Source: Brevundimonas denitrificans (GTDB lineage: Bacteria > Pseudomonadota > Alphaproteobacteria > Caulobacterales > Caulobacteraceae). Taken from it: a DNA stretch of 47,333 nt. Under the pieces are notes generated by a model. It saw only the letters and a list, made by a program, of their open reading frames with translations, did no database searches and was not told the origin of the DNA. The stretch is taken from positions 1-47,333 of the forward strand of contig NZ_BSOY01000014.1 of assembly GCF_030160755.1 (NCBI RefSeq), given 5' to 3'. The first letter of the stretch is position 1; each line of letters opens with the position of its first letter. Positions 28,872 to 37,691 of this stretch are shown here, piece after piece. The position numbers and the translations under genes were made by a program.

Positions 28872-29885
28872 TCAAAGCGTTGCGATGGCCTGCAAAAGTT
28901 CGTCCACGGCCTCTTCGCGGGTCGCCCACGAACAGACGAACCGCACCGATCCGTCGTCGAACCGGTAGCAGGCCCAGCCGGCGTCATTCAGCCGCTGGTG
29001 CGCCTCGGGCGGCATCCGCACGAACACCGCATTGGCCTCGACCGGATGGGCCAGGGCGAAGGCCGAGCGGGTGGCGATGCCCGCCGCCAGCCGTTGCGCC
29101 ATCAGATTGGCGTGGGCGGCGCCGGCTTCCCAGTCGCCGCTCTCCAGCAGGCCCAGGATCGGGGCGGAGAGAAAGCGGGTCTTGGACGCGGTCTGCCCCG
29201 CCTGCTTCAGGCGGTTGTCGATCCGGCGCGCCAGCGACCGGTCGAACATGACGATGGCCTCGGCGCAGTTGGCCCCGGCCTTGGCCCCGCCGAACACCAG
29301 CACATCGACGCCCAGCCGGGCGATCTGCGTCAGGTCGAAACCCGCCGCGGCGGCATTGGCCAGCCGCGCGCCGTCCATGTGCACGCCGTGGCCCTTCAGC
29401 TTCACCGGCTCGATCAGATGGCGAAGCTCCTCCTCGGTATAGACCGTCCCGTATTCGGTGGACTGGGTCAGGCTGAGCGCCGCCGGGGGCTGGCGGTGGC
29501 CGACCTCGGGCTCGTCCAGAATCGCCTGCAGCGCCCCGGGCTCGATCTTGCCCGACAGACCCGGCAGGCCGATCAGGCCGACGCCTGAGCCGAAGAAGCC
29601 CGGGGCCCCCGTCTCGTCGGTGCAGACATGGGCCGCGTGGTGCGCCAGCACCGCCTCATGCGGCCAGGCCAGCATCGACAGGGCGATGGCGTTGGCGGCC
29701 GTGCCGGAGAAGACGAAGCGAATCTCCGCGTCGGCGTCCAGGCGCTGGCGGATAAGGTCGGCGGCGCGCGCGGTGACGTCGTCGGCGCCATAGGCCCGGG
29801 CGTAGCCGTCATTCGCCGCGATCAGGGCCTGAAGCGCGGCGGGAGCCATGCCGGCGGTGTTGTCGGAGCCGAAGTCATAACGCAT
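28872..29885 (-). CDS. ltaE: Low-specificity threonine aldolase (beta-eliminating lyase family)
   Basis: 337 aa from ATG 29885 (MRYDFGSDNTAGMAP). PLP-dependent enzyme that splits threonine or allo-threonine to glycine and acetaldehyde. Motifs: FVFSGTAANAIALSM near residue 65, ALSLTQSTEYGTVYT, the HMDGARLANAAAAG strand with the PLP-contacting Asp, and FGGAKAGANCAEAIVMFD, which carries the likely Schiff-base Lys. The family also includes tryptophanase-like lyases, but length and motifs favour threonine aldolase. It begins 4 nt after the MscS gene stop codon, so both are probably one operon with the channel first. Confidence 0.88.
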   Translation of the reverse strand: MRYDFGSDNTAGMAPAALQALIAANDGYARAYGADDVTARAADLIRQRLDADAEIRFVFSGTAANAIALSMLAWPHEAVLAHHAAHVCTDETGAPGFFGSGVGLIGLPGLSGKIEPGALQAILDEPEVGHRQPPAALSLTQSTEYGTVYTEEELRHLIEPVKLKGHGVHMDGARLANAAAAGFDLTQIARLGVDVLVFGGAKAGANCAEAIVMFDRSLARRIDNRLKQAGQTASKTRFLSAPILGLLESGDWEAGAAHANLMAQRLAAGIATRSAFALAHPVEANAVFVRMPPEAHQRLNDAGWACYRFDDGSVRFVCSWATREEAVDELLQAIATL

Positions 29886-29889
29886 GGAA

Positions 29890-30867
29890 TCAGGCCTTTC
29901 GGCCCAGCCGGCGGCGGCGCGAGGCCGGCGCGGGTGTCTGGGGCTCAGGTTCGGGTTTCGGCTTTTCGACCGGGTCAGGACCCGGCGCGGGCGGTTCATA
30001 GGCCACGGCGACCTGATGCGGGAAGGGGATTTCCACCCCGGCGGCGTCGAGCGCCTCCTTGCCGGCCTGAACCAGGTCGGCCTTGACCTGCCACCAGTCG
30101 TCGACCTCGACCCAGGCCTGCAGGGTCACCTCCACCGCGCTGTCCAGCAGGTTCGTCACCCCGGCCCAGGGCGCCGGATCCGGCAGGACCTTTTCATGCG
30201 CCTCGGCGACGCCGGCCAGAACCGCCCTCGCCTGCTTCAGATTGGCGCTGTAGCCGACGCTGAACAGGATCTCGATCCGCCGTGTCTTCTGGCCTGTCAG
30301 GTTGATGATGACGTCGCCCAGCACCTTGGAATTGGGCACGACGATCTTGTGATTGTTGGCGTTCGACATCTGGGTGACGAACAGATCAAGCCTCTGCACC
30401 GTGCCTGACGCCCCGCCGACCTCGATCACGTCGCCGACCTTGTAGGGGCGCAACACCAGCAGCAACACGCCGGCGGCGACGTTCGACAGCGTGCCCTGCA
30501 ACGCCAGTCCCACCGCCAGCGAGGCGGCTCCCAGGACTGCGATGATCGAGGTGGTCTGGACGCCCAGCCGCTGCAGCACGGCGATGAAGCCGACGATATA
30601 GACGACGACCCGCACCACCTGAACGATGAAGCTGATGACCGTGCGGTCATGGCGGAAGCCCCGCACCCGCGACAACATCCGTCGCGTGATCCCCGAGATC
30701 CATCGTGACGCCAGCACGGTGGCGACCAGGATGACGACGGCGATCGACAGATTGACGGCGAGGTCGCCGGCCATGTCGGTTATCTTGGCGACCATGGCCG
30801 TATCGACGGCCACGGCCTTTTCACCGGCGGAGAGGGCCTCGTTCAGGGTGGGAATGCGCGTCGCCAT
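29890..30867 (-). CDS. MscS-family mechanosensitive channel
   Basis: 325 aa. Three transmembrane segments lie at about residues 35-55, 78-98 and 103-130. The third has the Gly/Ala-rich pore pattern SIIAVLGAASLAVGLALQG, followed by the MscS beta domain (RPYKVGDVIEVGGASGTV, IVVPNSKVLGDVIINLTG). The cytoplasmic alpha/beta domain follows (EVTLQAWVEVDDWW, IPFPHQVAV). The C-terminus is a Pro/Glu tail with RRRRLGRKA, longer than E. coli MscS (286 aa). It releases solutes on hypo-osmotic shock. It diverges from the 30971 gene. Confidence 0.93.
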   Translation of the reverse strand: MATRIPTLNEALSAGEKAVAVDTAMVAKITDMAGDLAVNLSIAVVILVATVLASRWISGITRRMLSRVRGFRHDRTVISFIVQVVRVVVYIVGFIAVLQRLGVQTTSIIAVLGAASLAVGLALQGTLSNVAAGVLLLVLRPYKVGDVIEVGGASGTVQRLDLFVTQMSNANNHKIVVPNSKVLGDVIINLTGQKTRRIEILFSVGYSANLKQARAVLAGVAEAHEKVLPDPAPWAGVTNLLDSAVEVTLQAWVEVDDWWQVKADLVQAGKEALDAAGVEIPFPHQVAVAYEPPAPGPDPVEKPKPEPEPQTPAPASRRRRLGRKA

Positions 30868-30970
30868 GCGCCGGGTCTAACGTCTCCGCCCGGATTTGGA
30901 ACCCCGGCGGTCCGCAAACGCTGCTCGACGGCGACGGCGCGGGCGCGCAGGATCGGCGCGAGGGATTCCG

Positions 30971-31576
30971 ATGAAGGCATCGTCACTGAAGGTCGGCGTG
31001 GACGTGCCCTGGGTCACCAGCTGGACCGGCGAGCCGTCCCTCGGGGTAGGCCCCTGCCCGTCCGTCGGCGGCGCGCCGGCCATCCTTCAGGCCGGCAATC
31101 CCGGTCAGGGCAAGCCGCTGTACTCCCAGAACCATGCCGTGCGGCAGCGGCTGTCGGTCAGGGACATGCTGTGCCCGATGTGCGGCCGGCCGACCAGTGC
31201 GCAGGACCGCTGGACCCAGGTGGCGCATCCGGTGGCCGCCGGTCGCCTGCGGGCGGACGGGCGGGGCAACAGGCTGCCGACAGACCTGACGGATGACGCG
31301 ATCCTTGTCGATGCGGGCGCCATCGCCCCCCTGCACCGCGCCTGCGTCGACCGGTCGCTGCGTTACTGTCCCCATCTCAAGGCCGATCCGCACATCGACG
31401 TGCGGCGCTTTCCCGAGCGCTGGATCGTTCTGCCGCTGATGGCCCGCGCAGAGGCGGCCCCGCAGCTGTTCCTGGCCCGGCCCACGCCGGCCCGGACGGC
31501 GGCGGTGATCGGCTTTCTGCAGTTGTGCGGACTGACCGGTGAACGCGACCCGGCATGGCGGGGCGCCGACCGCTGA
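30971..31576 (+). CDS. Unknown protein with CxxC and HxxC...CPHL cysteine motifs
   Basis: 201 aa from ATG 30971 preceded by AGGGA. It has VDVPWVTSWTGEP at the start, MLCPMCGRPTSAQDRWTQVAHP in the middle, and LHRACVDRSLRYCPHLKADP near residue 145. The CxxC plus C...C spacing suggests a structural zinc site. The order VPW / CxxCG / HxxCxxxSxxxCP resembles a class of short unnamed proteins found in actinobacteria and phages; that likeness is from memory and by eye. There is no signal peptide or membrane segment. Function unknown. Confidence 0.7.
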   Translation: MKASSLKVGVDVPWVTSWTGEPSLGVGPCPSVGGAPAILQAGNPGQGKPLYSQNHAVRQRLSVRDMLCPMCGRPTSAQDRWTQVAHPVAAGRLRADGRGNRLPTDLTDDAILVDAGAIAPLHRACVDRSLRYCPHLKADPHIDVRRFPERWIVLPLMARAEAAPQLFLARPTPARTAAVIGFLQLCGLTGERDPAWRGADR

Positions 31577-31580
31577 CGCG

Positions 31581-31610
31581 AAAACGCCCCGCGGGTTTCC
31601 CTGCGGGGCG
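31581..31610 (-). terminator. Terminator after the RcnB-like gene
   Basis: CGCCCCGC and GCGGGGCG arms around a 10-nt loop with TTTTCGC following on the minus strand. Plus-strand use for the 30971 gene is also possible, but it lacks a T-run. Confidence 0.72.
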
Positions 31611-31632
31611 CTCTTCAGGCGGTCGGCGTGTC

Positions 31633-32148
31633 CTAGTTGAACAGGCCCGCGATCACGGCGCTGATCAGGCCGCCGGCGACGGCGGCGAGGACGACGTCAT
31701 CGCCGCTGCGGACATAGTGGTAGCCGCGGGGCGGAGCGCGCAGGCCGTAACGGTTGTAATCGTTCACCACGTACTGATCCGAGCGGTAGTAGGACGGCAT
31801 GCGCTGGCCATAAGACCAGTCACGCTGTTGATAGCCGCGCGGCGCATGGTAGCGGCCCGCGTTGTAACGGCGCTGCGACTGCTGCCAGCGACCGTAGGCG
31901 CGTTGCTCCTGACGGAACTCACGACGGTCGTCGCGATTGTCCTGGCGCCATTCACGGCGGTCGTTGCGATCCTCGCGGCGGTCGTCACGACGATCCTCGC
32001 GGCGGTCGCCCCGGTCGTCACGGCGATCGTCACGGCGATCCTGGCGCTGTTCGTAGGCGCCGCGCGATTGAGCCTCGGCGGCGGAGGCCACGCCCAACGA
32101 GCTCATGGCGAGCGTCGCGGCGATAGCGGCGGTGAGAATCTTCTTCAT
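31633..32148 (-). CDS. RcnB-family periplasmic protein
   Basis: 171 aa. Signal peptide MKKILTAAIAATLAMSSLGVASAAEA. A highly charged low-complexity middle made of DRRDDR/EDRRDDR units is at about residues 37-80. It is followed by the RcnB-type segment (RYNAGRYHAPRGYQQRDWSYGQRMP, YYRSDQYVVNDYNRYGLRAPPRGYHYVRSGDDVVL) and a Gly-rich C-terminal hydrophobic tail. E. coli RcnB helps control nickel and cobalt levels in the periplasm; in other bacteria the role is not tested. The charged repeats are longer than in the E. coli protein. Confidence 0.82.
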   Translation of the reverse strand: MKKILTAAIAATLAMSSLGVASAAEAQSRGAYEQRQDRRDDRRDDRGDRREDRRDDRREDRNDRREWRQDNRDDRREFRQEQRAYGRWQQSQRRYNAGRYHAPRGYQQRDWSYGQRMPSYYRSDQYVVNDYNRYGLRAPPRGYHYVRSGDDVVLAAVAGGLISAVIAGLFN

Positions 32149-32282
32149 GAGACGTCTCCAGGTGCGGCCGAAGGGGTTCGACTTGCCCGCACTCTGGGAC
32201 GCGGCTGTTGAGCCGGGTCTGAACGACCCTGGTCATCCGGGGTTCAGAAGGCGGTCGCCTTTTGAACGCGATTGCGGCCCGA

Positions 32283-34103
32283 TCAGGCGGCGGCGGCGGT
32301 CGTCTCGCCGGCGTCCACCAGCGCCCGGATGGCCGTCCGGCCGCCGCCGACGCGGCTCATGACCTTGGCCAGGGCCGCGAAGTCGATGGGCTTGTTCAGA
32401 TAGGCGTCCGCCCCGGCGTCCAGCCCCGCCGCATGGTCCTCGCTGCGGGCCGAGGCCGACAGGACGACGATGGGCGTGTCCTGGTTCGGGCCTTCGCAGG
32501 CGCGGATCGCCCGCGTGGCGGTCAGTCCGTCCATCACGGGCATGTTCACGTCCATGATGATGAGGTCGAAGCGCTGCTCGCCCGCGGCCTCAACGGCGAT
32601 CTGGCCGTTCTCGGCCGTGGCCGAGGTATGGCCGGCGGAACCCATCCAGGCTTCCAGGATCATGCGATTGACCGGGTGGTCCTCGACCACGAGGACGCTC
32701 AGCGCCCGGCCGTCCTTGATCTCGGCATGGATCGGCTCGGCGGCCACCTGACGCGTCCATTCGACCACATCGGCCTCGACCGTGAAGGTGAAGGTCGAGC
32801 CCTCGCCCAGGGTCGACACCACGCTGATGTCGCCGTCCATGATATTGGCCATGCGCCGCGAGATCGTCAGACCCAGGCCCGTCCCGCCGAAGCGGCGCGT
32901 CGAGGAGGCGTCGACCTGGGTGAAGGGCTGGAACAGCCGCGCCAGATCGTCCGGCGCGATGCCGGCGCCGGAATCGGTGACGGCGAAGTCGAAGCGGACA
33001 CGACCGCTCTCCAGCCGCTCGCCCCGAACCACATAGGAGACCTCGCCCTTGTCGGTGAATTTCACCGCATTGGAGAGCAGGTTGTGAATGACCTGACAGA
33101 CACGCAGCGGGTCGCCGCGCACCACGGTCGGGATGTCGCCCTCGAAGCGGGCGGTGAAGGTCAGCCCCTTGGCCTCGGCCTGGGCCTGGAACGGTCCGGT
33201 CACCCGCTTGTGCAGATCCTCGATCGACACATCGACCGTCTCGAAGGTCATCTTGCCGGCCTCGATCTTGGTCATGTCGAGGATGTCGTTGAGCAGGCTC
33301 AGGAGATTGTCGCCCGAGTTGCGGATGATCGACAGATATTCGCGCTGCGTCGGCTCCAGCCGGGTCGCGCCGAGCAACTGGGCGGCGCCCAGGACGCCGT
33401 TCATCGGCGTGCGCAGCTCGTGCGAGATGACGCCGAGGAAGTTGGACTTGGCGTCGTTGGCGGCGTTGGCCTTGTCGCGCGCGGCCTCCAGCTCCTCGAT
33501 CAGATGGGACTGGTGCTCCTGGAAGGCGCGGATCCGCTCTTCCCGCAGCATGGTCATCATGACCAGGACCACGAGACCCGATCCGGCCAGCGGCAGGATC
33601 GACAGGAAGGGCCAGAACAGCGGGCCGCCCCACATGCTGATCAGAATGACCGAAGCGGCCACGCCATAGGGCGAGGAGATGACCAGGGCCTGCCGCGGCG
33701 AGGCGCGCAGTTGCGAGAACACCAGCACATAGCCGCAGACCAGCAGGGTCGCCGCGAGCGCGGGCCCGAAGGGATGGCCGGAGTACCAGGCGATCAGGGG
33801 CGCCGTGGCCCAGGCGGCGGTGGTCGCGGTCGCGACGGCCGGGAATACGAGCCCCCAGCCGGTTCCGACGCGGTCGCTGATGCGTTTTTCCACCGCGCCC
33901 CGGATGGCGCCGGCGGCGACGGTGCCCAGGAACCACAGCGCCGCGCTGGCGAAGCCGACCGTCGCCAGCAGGCCCAGCGCCCAGGTGCCGATGATCAGGT
34001 AGCGGAGGTATTGGGTCTGGAGAATCGCGCGCAAGGCTTGCGCGGCCTCGCCGGCTCCGGGCTCGCCGCTCGCCGACTTGCCGATGCCGTCGGATTCAAC
34101 CAT
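32283..34103 (-). CDS. Hybrid sensor histidine kinase with receiver domain
   Basis: 606 aa. The N-terminal half (about residues 35-190) has five to six hydrophobic segments and no recognisable periplasmic sensor domain. A short coiled coil (EEHQSHLIEELEAARDKANAAND-like) leads to the HisKA H-box NFLGVISHELRTPMNGVLG. The ATPase domain has N (QVIHNLLSNAVKFTDKG), G1 (VTDSGAGIAPDD) and G2 (GGTGLGLTISRRMAN) boxes. The C-terminal receiver (about 475-595) has VVEDHPVNR, phospho-acceptor Asp in LIIMDVNMPVMDG, and YLNKPID. No output regulator gene is adjacent. It may pass phosphate to a histidine phosphotransferase elsewhere. Confidence 0.93.
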   Translation of the reverse strand: MVESDGIGKSASGEPGAGEAAQALRAILQTQYLRYLIIGTWALGLLATVGFASAALWFLGTVAAGAIRGAVEKRISDRVGTGWGLVFPAVATATTAAWATAPLIAWYSGHPFGPALAATLLVCGYVLVFSQLRASPRQALVISSPYGVAASVILISMWGGPLFWPFLSILPLAGSGLVVLVMMTMLREERIRAFQEHQSHLIEELEAARDKANAANDAKSNFLGVISHELRTPMNGVLGAAQLLGATRLEPTQREYLSIIRNSGDNLLSLLNDILDMTKIEAGKMTFETVDVSIEDLHKRVTGPFQAQAEAKGLTFTARFEGDIPTVVRGDPLRVCQVIHNLLSNAVKFTDKGEVSYVVRGERLESGRVRFDFAVTDSGAGIAPDDLARLFQPFTQVDASSTRRFGGTGLGLTISRRMANIMDGDISVVSTLGEGSTFTFTVEADVVEWTRQVAAEPIHAEIKDGRALSVLVVEDHPVNRMILEAWMGSAGHTSATAENGQIAVEAAGEQRFDLIIMDVNMPVMDGLTATRAIRACEGPNQDTPIVVLSASARSEDHAAGLDAGADAYLNKPIDFAALAKVMSRVGGGRTAIRALVDAGETTAAAA

Positions 34104-34202
34104 TGCGCCCAGCCCCTGAAAAACCCCAACCGGGACGCTAGGGCGAACCTTCTAAGACGAGGTGAACGTGACCGTTCTGTCACGATCATTGTTCGACGAA
34201 CT

Positions 34203-34511
34203 TCAGCCGGCCGGGGTTTCAGCCTCCGTCGGCGTCAACGCCCGGATCGACAGGGCATGGACCGGACCGGCCAGTTCGGCCCGCAGCAGGGCGGTAACGG
34301 CCCGCTGGCGCTGCACCCGGCCCTGCCCTTCGAACGCCGCCGAGACCACGGTGACGTTGAAATGGCTCTCGCCGCCGGGTCGCCCGTCCATGCCGCCTTC
34401 GTGATGGTGGCCGGCGTGCCGCGCGCTGTCGTCCTCGATCTCCAGCCGGTCCGGCGACAGGCCCGCCGTCAGTTTTTTCCGGATAATCGTCGCAATCGGG
34501 CCTTCCGGCAT
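34203..34511 (-). CDS. bolA: BolA-family protein
   Basis: 102 aa from ATG 34511 (MPEGPIATIIRKKL) with AAGGA 8-9 nt upstream; a TTG 24 nt earlier is less likely. The class II KH-like BolA fold is shown by GESHFNVTVVSAAFEGQGRVQRQRAV and the C-terminal VHALSIRALTPTE. The His in GESHF and in VHAL are the residues used with monothiol glutaredoxins to hold a [2Fe-2S] cluster. A short His-rich insert (HAGHHHEGG) is unusual. The start is 45 nt from the divergent J-domain gene. Confidence 0.88.
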   Translation of the reverse strand: MPEGPIATIIRKKLTAGLSPDRLEIEDDSARHAGHHHEGGMDGRPGGESHFNVTVVSAAFEGQGRVQRQRAVTALLRAELAGPVHALSIRALTPTEAETPAG

Positions 34512-34556
34512 GGGTGTGTCCTTGTTGGTGACCAATTCGACCTTACACTTGCGCCG

Positions 34557-35228
34557 ATGTCATCCGAGTTTGAATACAAACCCCGCTTCAAGGACATGCG
34601 GATCAAACCGCCGCGCCCCGAAGAGGCGGCGGCGGAAGCCGATGTCCTGCACCTCAAGCCCGGCGAGGTCCGCTGCCAGTGGCCGGACTGCAGCAAGCCG
34701 GCGACGGCGCGCGCGCCCAAGTCGCGTGAGCGGCTGAACGACTTCTACGACTTCTGTCAGGGTCATGCCGGCGAGTACAACAAGGGCTGGAATTTCTACG
34801 CCGGCATGAGCGACGGCGAGGTCCGCGCGGCCAAGGAAAACGAGGCCATGACCGGCGGCCGCCCGACCTGGGAGATGAAGGCGGGCAAGTTCAGTCGCGA
34901 GGCCGCCGCCTTCGCCTCGAAGATGGGCACGGCCAACACCAAGGGGGCCGGCAGCTGGCAGGACAGTTTCGGCCTGTTCGGCCGCCGGATGAAGGAGCAG
35001 GCCGGACCCGCCGGCGAGGACACGCTCCGCCTCGGCAAGCTGGAGCGGGCCGCCCTGTCGGTGCTCGACCTCGACGCCCGCACCAGCAAGGCGGGCGTCA
35101 AGGCGCGCTATCATGAGATGCTCAAGCGCTTCCACCCGGACCTGAACCACGGCGATCGCGGCGCCGAGGCCAAGCTGCAAAGCGTCATCAAGGCCTACAA
35201 GACGCTGAAGAAGGCGGGGCTGGCCTGA
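34557..35228 (+). CDS. J-domain protein with N-terminal Cys/His module
   Basis: 223 aa. Residues about 40-75 hold VRCQWPDCSKPATARAPKS and FYDFCQGHAGEYN, a CxxxxC ... CxxH pattern that could bind zinc. A Gly-rich linker follows, and the C-terminal 60 residues are a J domain with intact HPD (RYHEMLKRFHPDLNHGD). This domain order (J at the end) is typical of an alphaproteobacterial protein found near bolA and cobS. It is expected to stimulate DnaK. The start follows from the divergent bolA leader; no strong Shine-Dalgarno sequence is seen. Confidence 0.87.
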   Translation: MSSEFEYKPRFKDMRIKPPRPEEAAAEADVLHLKPGEVRCQWPDCSKPATARAPKSRERLNDFYDFCQGHAGEYNKGWNFYAGMSDGEVRAAKENEAMTGGRPTWEMKAGKFSREAAAFASKMGTANTKGAGSWQDSFGLFGRRMKEQAGPAGEDTLRLGKLERAALSVLDLDARTSKAGVKARYHEMLKRFHPDLNHGDRGAEAKLQSVIKAYKTLKKAGLA

Positions 35229-35235
35229 GCGCACT

Positions 35236-35255
35236 CGCGGAATCTGTATTCCGCG
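35236..35255. repeat. 20-bp perfect inverted repeat after the J-domain gene
   Basis: CGCGGAAT-ctgt-ATTCCGCG, an 8-bp dyad only 7 nt past the stop codon. It lacks a T-run, so it could be a weak terminator, an RNA-stabilising hairpin or an operator for the small ORF downstream. Confidence 0.45.
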
Positions 35256-35320
35256 CGAATGCAACCTTTGTCCCGCCAACAGGTTATGACCGGACCGCAG
35301 CGCTTGGAGGCGCTAACCGC

Positions 35321-35512
35321 ATGTTCGGCAAGGTCCCGAGACGAAACAACCGCAAGATTCGCCTGTCCGCCTGGTTCGCCCGGGAGCGGGACGGCGACAT
35401 GCAGGCGTTCGATGTGGACGGCGTGGCGTCCGGGGTCGGGGTCTGGTTCAACGCCGTCATGCGGGACCGCGCGCGTCGCCGCTCGACCCGCGCCGCCAGT
35501 GAGGCGGCCTGA
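35321..35512 (+). CDS. Possible small basic protein
   Basis: 63 aa from ATG 35321 with GGAGG about 10 nt upstream. It is rich in Arg (MFGKVPRRNNRKIRLSAWF, RDRARRRSTRAASEAA) with a short middle GVASGVGVWFNAVM. It fills the gap between the J-domain and monooxygenase genes. I recognise no family. The base composition is normal for the region. Confidence 0.4.
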   Translation: MFGKVPRRNNRKIRLSAWFARERDGDMQAFDVDGVASGVGVWFNAVMRDRARRRSTRAASEAA

Positions 35513-35560
35513 AGCCCCTGCCCGATTGAGCCGGTCCCGGCGTGGGCCTAGACTCTCCCC

Positions 35561-36670
35561 ATGACGCGCCCGGCCCAGGTTCTGATCGTCGGCGCCGGTC
35601 CCACGGGACTGGCCGCGGCCCTGTTCCTGACACGGCGCGGCGTTCCGGTTCGCATCATCGACGCCGCGCCGGAGCCGACGCGGACGTCCAAGGCGCTCGG
35701 CGTCAATCCGCGCACGCTGAAACTGCTGGAAGACACGGGCGTCACCGCCGCCATCGAGGCGGAGGCCCAGGGCGTCCGCGCCCTGCGGCTGCACCGGCTG
35801 GGCCGGCCTCTGGCGACCCTGACCATCGACTGGGCCGCCCTCGGCGCCGACCACGGCATGGTCATCCTGCCCCAGGCGCGCACCGAGGCCCTGCTCACCG
35901 AAGCCCTGACCGCCCTCGGCGTGACGGTCGAGCGCCGCCTCGGCCTGACCGGCCTGTCACAGACCGGCGATGCGGTCACCGCGAGACTGTCGGACGGGAC
36001 CGGCGTCGTCGTTCCGATCCTGTTCGCCGCCGACGGCGCCCATTCGGCGGCCCGCAAGGCCCTGGGCCTCGACTTCCCCGGCGACGCCTGGGACGAGCCC
36101 TGGCATCTTCTGGACATCGATCTGACCGGTCCGGCCGCCGACGAGGCCTGGATCGACCTGCGGCCCACCGGCCCGTTCGTCTGCCTGCCGTTCTCGGGCC
36201 GCACCTTTCGCCTGATCGGCTTCGGCCCCTCGCCGCTGGAGCACCTGCCCACGGGCTGGACCGCCGGAACGGTGCATTGGGCATCGGGATTCCACATCTC
36301 GCACCGGATGGTCGAGGCCATGACCGTCGGCCGGGTGTGCCTGGGCGGCGACGCGGCCCACATCCACTCGCCGGTCGGGGCGCGCGGCATGAATCTGGGC
36401 ATAGAGGACGCCTTCGTCTTCGCCGCCTGCGCCGCCGATTTTCTGGCCGGAGAGGCCGGGCGGCTGGACGACTACGGCCGCATCCGTCAGCCCGTCGACG
36501 CGGCCGTCGTCCGCCGCGTTCGCGCCCTGACCGCGGCGGCCCGGGCCAGGTCCGGGCGCGCGGATCTGATCCGCCGTCTGGCCATACCGGCGCTCAGCCG
36601 CCTGCCCTTTGTGATGAACCGCATCATCCGCGTCGGCATGGGCCTCGACCACCCGGTGAGGGTGCGGTAA
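35561..36670 (+). CDS. FAD-dependent monooxygenase
   Basis: 369 aa. FAD-binding motif [21 protein letters not shown] at the N-terminus (GxGxxG), the middle DG motif in [17 protein letters not shown], and the second FAD motif [22 protein letters not shown] near residue 265. These place it in the para-hydroxybenzoate hydroxylase / UbiH-PheA class of aromatic or quinone-precursor hydroxylases. It is shorter than phenol hydroxylases, lacking their C-terminal thioredoxin-like domain. The substrate is unknown. It precedes cobS by 11 nt, an unexpected partner, so the two may be co-transcribed. Confidence 0.86.
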   Translation: MTRPAQVLIVGAGPTGLAAALFLTRRGVPVRIIDAAPEPTRTSKALGVNPRTLKLLEDTGVTAAIEAEAQGVRALRLHRLGRPLATLTIDWAALGADHGMVILPQARTEALLTEALTALGVTVERRLGLTGLSQTGDAVTARLSDGTGVVVPILFAADGAHSAARKALGLDFPGDAWDEPWHLLDIDLTGPAADEAWIDLRPTGPFVCLPFSGRTFRLIGFGPSPLEHLPTGWTAGTVHWASGFHISHRMVEAMTVGRVCLGGDAAHIHSPVGARGMNLGIEDAFVFAACAADFLAGEAGRLDDYGRIRQPVDAAVVRRVRALTAAARARSGRADLIRRLAIPALSRLPFVMNRIIRVGMGLDHPVRVR

Positions 36671-36681
36671 TCGCTGCGGTC

Positions 36682-37686
36682 ATGACCTCCCCGCTCGACG
36701 CCTCCCCCGATCCCCTGCTGACCCTGGAACCGCACCGCAAGGCGACCGTGCGCGAGATTTTCGGCGTCGACTCCGACATGGTCGTGCCGGTCTTCACCGA
36801 GCGCGACAGCCATGTGCCCGAGATCGACGACGCCTATCGCTTCGACCCGCAGACGACCCTGGCCATCTGCGCCGGCTTCGCCTTCGACCGCCGCGTCATG
36901 GTCCAAGGCTATCACGGCACCGGCAAGTCGACCCATATCGAACAGGTCGCCGCCCGCCTGAACTGGCCGATGGTGCGGGTGAACCTCGACAGCCACGTCA
37001 GTCGCATCGACCTGGTCGGCAAGGACGCCATCGTCCTCAAGGACGGCAAGCAGATCACCGAATTCCGCGAGGGCATGCTGCCCTGGGCCCTGCAGCGCCC
37101 GATCGCCCTGTGCTTCGACGAGTACGACGCCGGCCGCCCCGATGTGATGTTCGTCATCCAGCGCGTGCTCGAGGCCCAGGGCCGCCTGACCCTGCTGGAC
37201 CAGAACCGCGTCATCCGCCCGAACAAGTGGTTCCGCCTGTTCAGCACCACCAACACCATCGGCCTGGGCGACACCTCGGGCCTGTACCACGGCACCCAGC
37301 AGATCAATCAGGGTCAGATGGACCGCTGGAGCATCGTCACCACGCTCAACTACCTCGACCACGACGTCGAGGCCGAGATCGTGGCCGCCAAGGTGCCCGA
37401 GTGGCAGGACGCCGACGGCCGCCGCCGCATCGCCGCCATGGTCCGCGTCGCCGACATGACCCGCAACGCCTTCATGAACGGCGACATCTCCACCGTCATG
37501 AGCCCGCGCACGGTCATCACCTGGGCCCAGAACGCGATCATCTTCGCGGGGGATGTGGGCCTGGCCTTCCGCCTGACCTTCCTGAACAAATGCGACGAGC
37601 TGGAGCGACCGACGATCGCGGAGTTCTACCAGCGGGCGTTCGGGGAAGACCTGCCGGAAGCGGCGACGCGGGTGAAGGTGGGGTAA
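36682..37686 (+). CDS. cobS: Aerobic cobaltochelatase subunit CobS
   Basis: 334 aa, the usual length. AAA+ ATPase of the cobalt-inserting CobNST complex in aerobic cobalamin synthesis. Start [21 protein letters not shown]; then [13 protein letters not shown], Walker [14 protein letters not shown] (about residues 75-87), Walker [15 protein letters not shown], the sensor strand [19 protein letters not shown], and [13 protein letters not shown]. CobT normally follows cobS in alphaproteobacteria, but here a repeat pair and an opposite-strand gene follow and no cobT is in the window. CobN is absent as well. Confidence 0.95.
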   Translation: MTSPLDASPDPLLTLEPHRKATVREIFGVDSDMVVPVFTERDSHVPEIDDAYRFDPQTTLAICAGFAFDRRVMVQGYHGTGKSTHIEQVAARLNWPMVRVNLDSHVSRIDLVGKDAIVLKDGKQITEFREGMLPWALQRPIALCFDEYDAGRPDVMFVIQRVLEAQGRLTLLDQNRVIRPNKWFRLFSTTNTIGLGDTSGLYHGTQQINQGQMDRWSIVTTLNYLDHDVEAEIVAAKVPEWQDADGRRRIAAMVRVADMTRNAFMNGDISTVMSPRTVITWAQNAIIFAGDVGLAFRLTFLNKCDELERPTIAEFYQRAFGEDLPEAATRVKVG

Positions 37687-37691
37687 GCCGA

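Noticed and set aside
35542..36681. Open frame upstream of and in frame with cobS, suggesting a larger fused CobS
   Set aside because: The upstream part overlaps the FAD monooxygenase in another frame and is Arg/His/Pro-rich noise; CobS starts normally at 36682.
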